Source: JAFGTE01 sp965369305
Lineage (GTDB): Bacteria > Patescibacteriota > Gracilibacteria > UM-FILTER-43-11
Assembly: GCA_965369305.1 (NCBI GenBank)
Contig: CBDUQG010000016.1
Span: 1-17,211 of the forward strand
Length of the DNA: 17,211 nucleotides
Direction of reading: 5' to 3'
A program made the translations under genes and the position numbers. The notes beneath the pieces were generated by a model. That model was not told the origin of the DNA, did not search any database, and worked only from the letters and a program-made list of their open reading frames with translations. Below, piece after piece: positions 11,164 to 17,211 of this stretch (positions are counted from its first letter, which is position 1; each line of letters starts with the position of its first letter).

Positions 11164-12870
11164 ATGCTAAAAGACAGAAGTTCTGACCTCACCGGCCACA
11201 AACAAGGAAAAGACTGGGTTAAAAGGACCCCGGCCCGCGCCATGCTACGCGCTGTCGGATTCAAAGATGAAGATTTTGATAAACCCATCGTGACGCTGGG
11301 CGTGACTTATACCAACGCCACTCCCTGCAACGACCACATTGGCAAGCTAGGCAGCCTGGCCCAAAAGGCCATCGAAGAATCCGGTGGAAAGGCCTTCCAT
11401 TGTGGTACGCCGGTCATCTCGGACGGCGAGACCATGGGGACAGAGGGCATGAAATACTCGTTGATGAGCCGTGATTTGATTGCGGATTGTATCGAAACCA
11501 TGCATGAAGGCTATTTGGCCGATAGCCTGCTTACGCTCAGTGGCTGTGACAAGTCCATTCCGGGTGCTTTGATGCCTATCGCCCGCAATAACAGCATTGG
11601 TATCACGCTTTATGGCGGGACGATTTTGCCTGGCAAATTAAATGGTGAGGATGTTCAGATCGTGACGGCCTTTGAGGCAGTCGGCGCCTACGGAGCGGGT
11701 AAAATGGATGAGAAAGAACTTAGGGCTGTTGAATGCAGTGCCTGCCCAGGAGCAGGTTCTTGCGGAGGAATGTATACCGCCAACACCATGGCATCCGCCA
11801 TTGAAGCGCTTGGAATGAGCCTTCCTGGCACGGCCTCGCACGCTGCTGTTGACCACGGTAATCAGGTGACTTCCGAAAAAAAACAGGATGTTGAAGAGTC
11901 GGTCAAAGCCTTGTTTAGCCTGATGGAGAAGGGGATTCGCTCCCGGGACATCATGACCAGGAAAGCTTTTGAAAATGCTATTACGGTGGTCATGGCTTTG
12001 GGAGGGTCAACCAATGCGGTCTTGCATCTGCTGGCCATTGCCCGTGAGGCCGAAGTCGATTTAAATCTAGACGATTTTAACCAGGTGGCGGCCAAGGTGC
12101 CGCTAATCGGTGACTTCAAACCCTTCGGGAAATACGTCATGTCAGACCTTGATAGAATTGGAGGTGTGCCCATGGTGATGAAAATGCTCTATAAAGAAGG
12201 GTTGATTCACGGTGACTGCATGACGGTGACAGGCAAAACAGTGGCCCAAAACCTCGAAAGCGCCCCGGATTTTGCAGAAAATCAACAGGTAATTTTCCCC
12301 TTAAATAAGCCATATGCTGGTCCTCAGCGGCACATCACGGTGCTCAAAGGGAATTTAGCCCCGGAAGGCAGTGTTTTGAAGTTAAGCGGTAAGAAATTGG
12401 ACGAATTCAAGGGGCCGGCACGCGTCTTTGACCGCGAAGAAGAGGTGCTCGATGCCATCTTAGCGAGCAAGATCAACAAAGGTGATGTGATTGTCATCCG
12501 TTACGAAGGTCCTAAAGGCGGACCGGGTATGCGTGAGATGCTGGCTCCATCATCAGCTTTGATGGGTGCGGGCCTTGGTGCCGATGTGGCTCTGATCACC
12601 GATGGCCGCTTTAGTGGGGGGACTCACGGTATCATGCTTGGGCACGTGGCACCCGAAGCCCAGGTGGGCGGACCGATTGCGGTGATTGAGGAAGGAGACA
12701 TGATCACCATCAATCCTGTTGAAAAATCGGTTTCTGTTGATCTGTCAGATGAAGAAATCAAAAATCGCCTCGAAAAATGGCAACCAAAAGCCCTTAAGTA
12801 CGAGCGTGGGGTGCTGGCAAAGTATGAAAAGCTCGTGAAATCAGCCTCCGAGGGGGCAGTCACCTCCTAG
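11164..12870 (+). CDS. ilvD: Dihydroxy-acid dehydratase
   Basis: A 568-residue iron-sulfur enzyme of the IlvD/Edd family that dehydrates 2,3-dihydroxy acids to the 2-oxo acid precursors of Ile, Val, Leu and pantothenate. The three Cys expected to hold the cluster are in place: C55 (NATPCNDHIG), C128 (LSGCDKSIPG) and C200 (CPGAGSCGGMYTANTM). The C-terminal TDGRFSGGTHG loop carries the catalytic Ser. Full length. It begins two bases after ilvC, so co-translation is likely, and is followed by a 65-bp gap with tandem repeats before ilvB. Confidence 0.97.
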   Translation: MLKDRSSDLTGHKQGKDWVKRTPARAMLRAVGFKDEDFDKPIVTLGVTYTNATPCNDHIGKLGSLAQKAIEESGGKAFHCGTPVISDGETMGTEGMKYSLMSRDLIADCIETMHEGYLADSLLTLSGCDKSIPGALMPIARNNSIGITLYGGTILPGKLNGEDVQIVTAFEAVGAYGAGKMDEKELRAVECSACPGAGSCGGMYTANTMASAIEALGMSLPGTASHAAVDHGNQVTSEKKQDVEESVKALFSLMEKGIRSRDIMTRKAFENAITVVMALGGSTNAVLHLLAIAREAEVDLNLDDFNQVAAKVPLIGDFKPFGKYVMSDLDRIGGVPMVMKMLYKEGLIHGDCMTVTGKTVAQNLESAPDFAENQQVIFPLNKPYAGPQRHITVLKGNLAPEGSVLKLSGKKLDEFKGPARVFDREEEVLDAILASKINKGDVIVIRYEGPKGGPGMREMLAPSSALMGAGLGADVALITDGRFSGGTHGIMLGHVAPEAQVGGPIAVIEEGDMITINPVEKSVSVDLSDEEIKNRLEKWQPKALKYERGVLAKYEKLVKSASEGAVTS

Positions 12871-12871
12871 C

Positions 12872-12935
12872 TTGTTATGAATTTTTCATAACAAATCATC
12901 AAACTTCATAATTATTCATAACTATTCATAACACC
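12872..12935 (+). repeat. TTCATAA repeats and inverted repeat between ilvD and ilvB
   Basis: Three copies of TTCATAA start every 10 bp (12905, 12915, 12925), and a fourth (12885) forms a perfect inverted repeat GTTATGAA-TTT-TTCATAAC (12874-12892). One-helical-turn spacing suggests a protein-binding array; an RNA hairpin or an internal promoter for ilvBN is also possible. The array ends four bases before the ilvB GTG. Confidence 0.75.
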
Positions 12936-14639
12936 GTGAGTCAAAGGCCTTATACCGCCGCGGATGCACTCATCGACACACTGCTCAAGCATGATGTATC
13001 GACCATATTCGGTTACCCCGGTGGTGCAGTGCTACCTCTGTACGATGCTCTGCCATTTCACTCCGATCTTAAGCACATCCTTGTTCGTCATGAGCAGGGG
13101 GCTGCTTTTGCGGCCCAAGGCTGGGCCCGAACGACCGGCCAAATTGGTGTTTGTGTGGCCACTTCAGGCCCGGGAGGCACCAACTTAATCACAGGAATTG
13201 CGGATGCCTACATGGATTCCATTCCCTTACTCTGTATCACTGGCCAAGTGCCACTCGAAATGATTGGGAAAGACATGTTTCAGGAAACTGATATGACAGG
13301 AGTAACTTTGAACATCACTAAGCATAATTACCTAGTCGAGCGCGCCGAGGACATCGTGCCAATTGTTACCGAAGCCATTCATATTGCCACGTCGGGTCGC
13401 CCCGGGCCGGTGCACATCGACATTCCAAAAAACATTATGGCCAAGAAGCACCCAAGTCAGTTCAGCCTGCCTAAAGTGGATTTTTCCGAAACCGATCCCA
13501 GTGTGGCTGCCTACGAAAAGGTGACTGAGCAGACCCTTGATGAGGTCATAAAACTGCTTAATAAAGCCAAAAAACCCATGATGCTTCTCGGGCACGGGGT
13601 CAAGCTTTCCGGAGCTGATGACATGGCTGATGAGCTGGTCCGAAAACTCCAAATCCCTGTCGTGACAACGCTCCTGGGAAAGGGTGTGATTGATATCGAC
13701 AATCCGTATTACCTCGGCATGCTGGGGATGCACGGTTTTTACCACGCCAATCTCGCCATCCACGAAGCGGACCTGATTTTTAACATCGGCTCTCGCTTTG
13801 ATGATCGAATTGTGGGTCGCTATGACGCCTTTGGGAAGGATGCCAAAATCATCCACATCGATATCGATCAAGCTGAGCTAAATAAGGTGGTTCAGGTCGA
13901 CCTTCCCATTCACAGTGATGCGGCTGGCTTCTTATCCCAGCTACTGGACCGAAAAGACTTAAAGCCCCTCAAAACCGACGACTGGGTCATCCAAATCGAG
14001 GCTTGGAAGGCTGACCGTGAGTATGAGCGCCGCACCCACGACTTCACCATGCGCACTTGCCTGGACGACATTGCCAAAGAAGTCGCCAAGGATCCCGAAG
14101 GCTACATTCTGGTCACCGATGTGGGGCAGCACCAGATGTGGTCGAGTTTGTCTTGCGCGGTTAAGCGCTCTTCGCAGTGGCTGACTTCTGGGGGGGCCGG
14201 AACGATGGGCTTTGCCCTTCCTACAGCTGTTGGAGCCGCTTTCGCCAATCCCGATAAAACCATCATCTGCATCAGTGGAGATGGTGGTGTGCAAATGAAC
14301 ATTCAGGAACTTGAAGTCCTTTATCAGCATCAGCTCAATATCAAGGTGATCATTCTTAATAATTCTTACCTGGGCATGGTCCGTCAGTGGCAAGAGCTCT
14401 TTTATGGGAATAACTATTCGCATGTAAATATCACTTCTCCGGATTACGTAAAAATGGCCGAGGCTTACCGTTTAAAGGGTGAGTCCGCTAGCGATGAGAA
14501 GACCTTTCAGAAGGCACTTGGCTGCCTCACCGATAATGGCCCCATCGTATTGGAAGCCAAGGTAAAACAAGAAGACAACACCTTCCCCATGGTGCCTGGC
14601 GGCAAAACCCTGGGAGAAACCATAACCGAAGCCCAATGA
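12936..14639 (+). CDS. ilvB: Acetolactate synthase, catalytic (large) subunit
   Basis: A 567-residue thiamine diphosphate enzyme that makes 2-acetolactate and 2-aceto-2-hydroxybutyrate, the first common step of the pathway. Domain order is standard: N-terminal Pyr domain with FGYPGGAVLPLYDAL and catalytic Glu in RHEQGAAFAAQGWAR (E53), central domain with GRPGPVHIDIPKN, and C-terminal PP domain with the ThDP/Mg motif GDGGVQMNIQEL...NN followed by MVRQWQELFY. It starts with GTG at 12936 without an SD, directly after the TTCATAA array; the first residues fit the family N-terminus. It overlaps ilvN by four bases (ATGA). Confidence 0.96.
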   Translation: MSQRPYTAADALIDTLLKHDVSTIFGYPGGAVLPLYDALPFHSDLKHILVRHEQGAAFAAQGWARTTGQIGVCVATSGPGGTNLITGIADAYMDSIPLLCITGQVPLEMIGKDMFQETDMTGVTLNITKHNYLVERAEDIVPIVTEAIHIATSGRPGPVHIDIPKNIMAKKHPSQFSLPKVDFSETDPSVAAYEKVTEQTLDEVIKLLNKAKKPMMLLGHGVKLSGADDMADELVRKLQIPVVTTLLGKGVIDIDNPYYLGMLGMHGFYHANLAIHEADLIFNIGSRFDDRIVGRYDAFGKDAKIIHIDIDQAELNKVVQVDLPIHSDAAGFLSQLLDRKDLKPLKTDDWVIQIEAWKADREYERRTHDFTMRTCLDDIAKEVAKDPEGYILVTDVGQHQMWSSLSCAVKRSSQWLTSGGAGTMGFALPTAVGAAFANPDKTIICISGDGGVQMNIQELEVLYQHQLNIKVIILNNSYLGMVRQWQELFYGNNYSHVNITSPDYVKMAEAYRLKGESASDEKTFQKALGCLTDNGPIVLEAKVKQEDNTFPMVPGGKTLGETITEAQ

Positions 14640-15127
14640 GTCCAACTGACATTTACACCGACGATGACAGACGCCAGATTGAGCACTCCATGCGCTACAT
14701 TTCGATCAAGGTCAACAATGTGACCGGTATTCTGAATCGCGTCATGTCCCTGATGCGCCGAAAGCGCTACAACATGGAGGAAGTTTCGGTCACCTTCGAT
14801 CGCAAGACCAAGCGAGCTGACATCATCTTAGCCCTGGATGCGCGCGTGAATGACGTCAGTCACGTCATCCAGCAAATCCGCAAGCTCTATGATGTTTACG
14901 AAGTAAAAGATATCACAGAAGTAGTCGGTAAGGTGATCCATATCCTGGATGTGAAGACGAGCGAAGAACAGCTAGCTAAGTTTCCCCGAAAACCCGAAAA
15001 AACAGTCGACCGAAAAGGGCATCATGTAGCCATTTTCTTGGTACCACTTATTGAACTAGCTGAGTTCGCCAAGTTCCTCAAAGAAGGTGACTACGAATAC
15101 GGCGAACGTGTGATGGGCCTTACTTAG
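14636..15127 (+). CDS. ilvN: Acetolactate synthase, regulatory (small) subunit
   Basis: A 163-residue regulatory subunit that binds and activates IlvB and normally confers valine feedback inhibition. The N-terminal ACT domain is clear (YISIKVNNVTGILNRVMSLMRRKRYNMEEVSV, residues 20-51, and the paired strand around ADIILALDAR), and the C-terminal domain is short. It is closest in size to the IlvH/IlvN group of about 160 residues. Translation is probably coupled to ilvB through the ATGA overlap. Last gene of the operon: its stop overlaps the convergent receiver-like gene by 8 bp and no separate terminator is visible. Confidence 0.92.
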   Translation: MSPTDIYTDDDRRQIEHSMRYISIKVNNVTGILNRVMSLMRRKRYNMEEVSVTFDRKTKRADIILALDARVNDVSHVIQQIRKLYDVYEVKDITEVVGKVIHILDVKTSEEQLAKFPRKPEKTVDRKGHHVAIFLVPLIELAEFAKFLKEGDYEYGERVMGLT

Positions 15128-15710
15128 GGCGATGACCGAAGGTTCTGAGTAGGTAGGCTCTTATTACCTCCGGAAAACCAGTGATACTCATTTTATTGAC
15201 ATAGGCATCAAAAACGCCCGCCTCTATTTTAGCGGAGATATCTTTCGGCTCATCTGATGATTGCATGACCCTGGTTAACTTCTCCGGCATTCTTTCATGG
15301 TACATTTGAAGGATTTCAGTACCTTTTGGGCCGGCGCCCATGCCTTGATCAAGGGCTAGAATTCCTGGCTGAATCCTTTGGTTACATAGAATTTCAGTTG
15401 CTTCGGCAGACTGGATGCCATCGTGGCACACAATGATAGGCAGCTCCTTTGCATCTGCTTTTTCGGACGCTTCAAAGCGCTCTGCAACAGTTCCTTCATG
15501 TAAAACCAAAACAGAGCCAGCTCCTTGCCTGGAGCGCCTGATGACTTCGCTGCACATGCGTTGCATCATCTTATCATCCTCACCCAAAACAAGAAGGGGA
15601 ATATGGTCTACCACCTTGCTGATCTCCTCTTTATTGAGGGGGCGATCCATTTTAGACAGTTTAGCCAACTCTTGCTCGCTTGCGGAGAATGGAGGTTTGT
15701 TTACAGTCAT
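15120..15710 (-). CDS. Stand-alone receiver-like (REC) domain protein, atypical
   Basis: A 196-residue protein from the ATG at 15710; a TTG at 15719 is in frame, but the ATG fits better. From about residue 37 it follows the response-regulator fold: strand and acidic pair LLVLGEDD (D45, D46), then ILALDQGMG with a candidate phospho-acceptor D121, Ser at 151-152, Lys in VNKM (K173) and an amphipathic last helix. The distance from D45/D46 to D121 is about 75 residues, some 30 more than normal, pointing to an insertion between helix 1 and strand 2. No output domain is visible, so it would act through protein contacts, or be a degenerate receiver. No SD. It has its own promoter and overlaps the ilvN stop by 8 bp. 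Confidence 0.7.
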   Translation of the reverse strand: MTVNKPPFSASEQELAKLSKMDRPLNKEEISKVVDHIPLLVLGEDDKMMQRMCSEVIRRSRQGAGSVLVLHEGTVAERFEASEKADAKELPIIVCHDGIQSAEATEILCNQRIQPGILALDQGMGAGPKGTEILQMYHERMPEKLTRVMQSSDEPKDISAKIEAGVFDAYVNKMSITGFPEVIRAYLLRTFGHRPK

Positions 15711-15735
15711 GAAAACCAAGCTTAATTAGTGCTAC

Positions 15736-15763
15736 ATTGTACGCCCTGATGCCTTATTGTCAA
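15736..15763 (-). promoter_or_regulatory. Promoter of the receiver-like gene
   Basis: Minus strand: TTGACA (15763-15758), 16-bp spacer, TACAAT (15741-15736). The ATG at 15710 is 25 bases beyond the -10, leaving a leader of about 18 nt without an SD. Confidence 0.8.
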
Positions 15764-15777
15764 CAAAAGCACAAACA

Positions 15778-15804
15778 AAAAGACCGCCCTAGTGGCGGTC
15801 TTTT
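15778..15804 (-). terminator. Intrinsic terminator of the acidic hypothetical gene
   Basis: A perfect 11-bp stem AAAAGACCGCC/GGCGGTCTTTT with a 5-base loop is followed on the minus strand by TGTTTG. It separates the acidic hypothetical gene from the promoter of the receiver-like gene. It is nearly symmetrical but meets no plus-strand gene. Confidence 0.9.
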
Positions 15805-15826
15805 CAGAGACTAAAACTAATTTGGA

Positions 15827-16279
15827 TTAGGCAGCCTTCTGATCTTCTGACTGTTCAGGCTTATCTTCGTCAGGAAACTTAAGTTGAGCAGCAATTTCCG
15901 CATCGGTCATGTTTGTCTGATAGAAGTCATCTTCGTCCTGCCATCTAGTTCTAGCAACGGTTGGAAGAGGTTCTTCTTCTGGAAGGATTTCTTCTACACC
16001 ATCAGCTCCAAGAACGTAGCCAAGGGCATGACCAGGAAGATCATCGACCATGCGGCCAAAGTCATCAGAGGTCATTTTGCCGGTATCAATGGCAAGAGAG
16101 GCCTGCTGAACAGCATCATCAGCTGAATCTTCTGAGTCAACATCCTTCAGAGCAGCGAAAATTTCACTACGTACGTCACCGGCCTTTTCGACCCTGGCAA
16201 CAAACGGTTGATCCGCTTCTGGCCGTTGTGGGCCATACAAAGGCCCTTGATTATCGGTTTGATTGGGTTGTGCTTGCAT
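15827..16279 (-). CDS. Small acidic protein of unknown function
   Basis: A 150-residue, strongly acidic protein without signal peptide, membrane span or recognised domain. The N-terminus (QAQPNQTDNQGPLYGPQRPE) and C-terminus (DEDKPEQSEDQKAA) look disordered; a helical core lies at about 36-90 (SEIFAALKDVDSEDSADDAVQQASLAIDTGKMTSDDFGRMVDDLPG in outline), followed by an EEILPEEEPLP stretch. The gene is likely real because it is flanked by a consensus promoter and a strong terminator and keeps a clean frame. There is no SD before the ATG at 16279. Confidence 0.75.
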   Translation of the reverse strand: MQAQPNQTDNQGPLYGPQRPEADQPFVARVEKAGDVRSEIFAALKDVDSEDSADDAVQQASLAIDTGKMTSDDFGRMVDDLPGHALGYVLGADGVEEILPEEEPLPTVARTRWQDEDDFYQTNMTDAEIAAQLKFPDEDKPEQSEDQKAA

Positions 16280-16305
16280 ATTGCTTTTTATTAGGTGATA
16301 AATAA

Positions 16306-16334
16306 ATTATACAATAAATATTAAATAATGTCAA
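16306..16334 (-). promoter_or_regulatory. Perfect consensus promoter of the acidic hypothetical gene
   Basis: Minus strand: TTGACA (16334-16329), 17-bp spacer, TATAAT (16311-16306), matching the housekeeping sigma consensus at every position. The leader is about 20 nt. Such a promoter suggests high constitutive expression of the small acidic protein. Confidence 0.9.
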
Positions 16335-16350
16335 ACATTTGAAAAACGCA

Positions 16351-16379
16351 TTGCCAAGTCGTCCAATTTTTTTTAGTAT
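16351..16379 (+). promoter_or_regulatory. Promoter of tRNA-Gly
   Basis: TTGCCA (16351-16356), 17-bp T-rich spacer, TAGTAT (16374-16379). The predicted start is about six bases before the mature tRNA 5' end. Confidence 0.6.
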
Positions 16380-16391
16380 GGCTGAGCACTT

Positions 16392-16468
16392 GCGGGTGTA
16401 GCTCAGTTGATTAGAGCGCTGCCTTGCCATGGCAGAGGTCGAGGGTTTGAGTCCCTTCACCCGCTCCA
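16392..16468 (+). tRNA. glyT: tRNA-Gly (anticodon GCC), CCA encoded
   Basis: A complete cloverleaf: 7-bp acceptor stem GCGGGTG/CACCCGC, D stem GCTC/GAGC, anticodon stem CTGCC/GGCAG with loop TTGCCAT (anticodon GCC at 16426-16428), T stem GAGGG/CCCTT, discriminator T and genomic CCA. The D loop is AGTTGATTA (A where G19 is expected) and the T loop TTTGAGT (T where C56 is expected), a paired change discussed in the findings. The following exported-protein gene starts 19 bases downstream. The gene symbol is by analogy only. Confidence 0.95.
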
Positions 16469-16487
16469 TTTAGCCATATTTGCCCTC

Positions 16488-17150
16488 ATGCGAAAATTCA
16501 TCCCCCTCCTTTTTCTGGCGTTTATTCCGCTGTTCCTTGCCTATGCTCTTTCAGATGAAGGGGCGGTCATTGTTTCACAGGCAGAGCCAGTTGCTCTAGA
16601 AGATGGGGTCTACCAAGTTGACCTGGATGCCAGTCAGTTATACTGGGAAGCCTTTAAGACAGTTGGCGGTCATATGGGTGGCATATCCCTTAAGCGTGGT
16701 GAGCTCGTCGTAGAAGATGGTGAGCCAAAGCATGGTTCCTTTGTGATCGACATGAAATCCATTACTTGCAGCGATATCGATGATCCTTCTGCTCAGAAAA
16801 AAATTGTTAATCACCTGATGGCGGATGATTATTTTGCAGTGGCTGACTACCCAGAAGCTCTCTTTGATATCACCCGCATCCTACCGTATGAAGGAGAGGA
16901 GGATTATAATTATCAGATCGAGGGAGACCTCAGCGTGCGAGGGGTGATGAGCCCGGTCACGGTTCTGGCAAACATTCAGACAGGCGAAAACCGCATGACC
17001 ACGTTTGCCAAGGCGGAAGTAGATCGCACTAAGTTTGGCATCACGACCCGTTCAGGATCTTTCTTTGAAAGCCTTGGTGACAAACTCATCAAGGATAATT
17101 TTGTGATCGAGATGGATCTAGTGGCTGACCGCGTGGAGGAAAGCCTCTGA
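16488..17150 (+). CDS. Exported YceI-family protein
   Basis: A 220-residue protein with an N-terminal signal sequence (MRKFIPLLFLAFIPLFLAYA) and then a YceI-like domain, a lipocalin-shaped barrel that binds isoprenoid-like lipids in characterised members. Family features: YQVDLDASQLYWEAFKTVGG near residue 43, GSFVIDMKSITCSDI, HLMADDYFAVADYPEALFDI, the GDLSVRGVMSPV strand, and a C-terminal AEVDRTKFGI...DNFVIEMDL. There is no lipobox Cys, so it is secreted or held by an uncleaved signal. I chose the ATG at 16488, because longer frames run back through the tRNA. No SD; either leaderless from a weak CATATT (16475-16480) or co-transcribed with the tRNA. Confidence 0.85.
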   Translation: MRKFIPLLFLAFIPLFLAYALSDEGAVIVSQAEPVALEDGVYQVDLDASQLYWEAFKTVGGHMGGISLKRGELVVEDGEPKHGSFVIDMKSITCSDIDDPSAQKKIVNHLMADDYFAVADYPEALFDITRILPYEGEEDYNYQIEGDLSVRGVMSPVTVLANIQTGENRMTTFAKAEVDRTKFGITTRSGSFFESLGDKLIKDNFVIEMDLVADRVEESL

Positions 17151-17211
17151 TTTGAAGGGGTAATTTAGAATATTTCCAAAGACTCCCTGCATGATGAGGG
17201 CGACTTCGGCT

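Noticed and set aside
12905..12934. The TTCATAA array as a CRISPR or replication-origin iteron set
   Set aside because: Units are only 10 bp with no spacers, no cas genes, and no replication initiator gene or DnaA boxes nearby; an operon-internal site is more likely.
16407..16487. A longer start for the YceI-family gene inside the tRNA
   Set aside because: It would translate the tRNA; the ATG at 16488 begins a proper signal sequence.
17151..17211. Any feature in the last 61 bases
   Set aside because: No complete ORF, hairpin or promoter could be supported there.

Overview
This is a bacterial chromosomal window with two contrasting halves. I see no insertion sequence, CRISPR array, integrase or rRNA. 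The right part (about 6.2-17.2 kb) holds compact housekeeping genes with almost no Shine-Dalgarno (SD) sequences: a shikimate-pathway enzyme, the GTPase YchF, a short glucan phosphorylase, an RNHCP zinc-ribbon protein, a complete ilvC-ilvD-ilvB-ilvN branched-chain amino acid operon, a receiver-like protein, an acidic hypothetical protein, tRNA-Gly(GCC) and an exported YceI-family protein. The compact style, the RNHCP protein and the apparently leaderless transcripts would fit a Patescibacteria/Peregrinibacteria-type genome. That is a low-confidence guess, and the outer-membrane-like barrel predicted in the first gene would argue for a two-membrane cell instead.

The left part (1-6.2 kb) carries four separate genes on the minus strand, all for exported or membrane proteins of unknown function. 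Gene 1 (cut by the window edge) has a signal peptide, two Cys-pair repeats and a barrel-like C-terminal part. Gene 2 has the same signal peptide, a Cys-rich and Lys-Pro-rich exterior, one membrane span and a charged cytoplasmic tail. Genes 3 and 4 are single-span proteins with related FVT/YVT-type repeats and Pro-rich tails. Each unit seems to have its own -35/-10 promoter, a stem-loop at the very 5' end of the mRNA, a long structured leader, a good SD and, for genes 2-4, a strong intrinsic terminator. Genes 1 and 2 share a perfect 246-bp direct repeat that covers the leader RNA and the signal peptide and stops where the mature proteins begin. Within it a three-way-junction RNA can form whose closing stem takes in part of an SD.

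On the plus strand, aroD-ychF-glgP-RNHCP looks like one operon, starting from a promoter whose -10 box ends six bases before the aroD ATG (probably leaderless). The ilv operon has its own promoter with the same geometry. It drives an unlisted 17-codon leader peptide, VQKNSIVIVGSVIITRG (GTG start), with seven Ile/Val codons. This is followed by mutually exclusive antiterminator and terminator hairpins just before ilvC, a textbook layout for ribosome-mediated attenuation by isoleucine/valine supply. ilvN overlaps the convergent receiver-like gene by 8 bp.

The strongest novelty candidates are the ilv attenuator on a probably leaderless mRNA, the duplicated leader-plus-signal-peptide cassette, the switch-like leaders of the left block, and a tRNA-Gly in which the conserved G19-C56 tertiary pair appears to be replaced by A19-U56.
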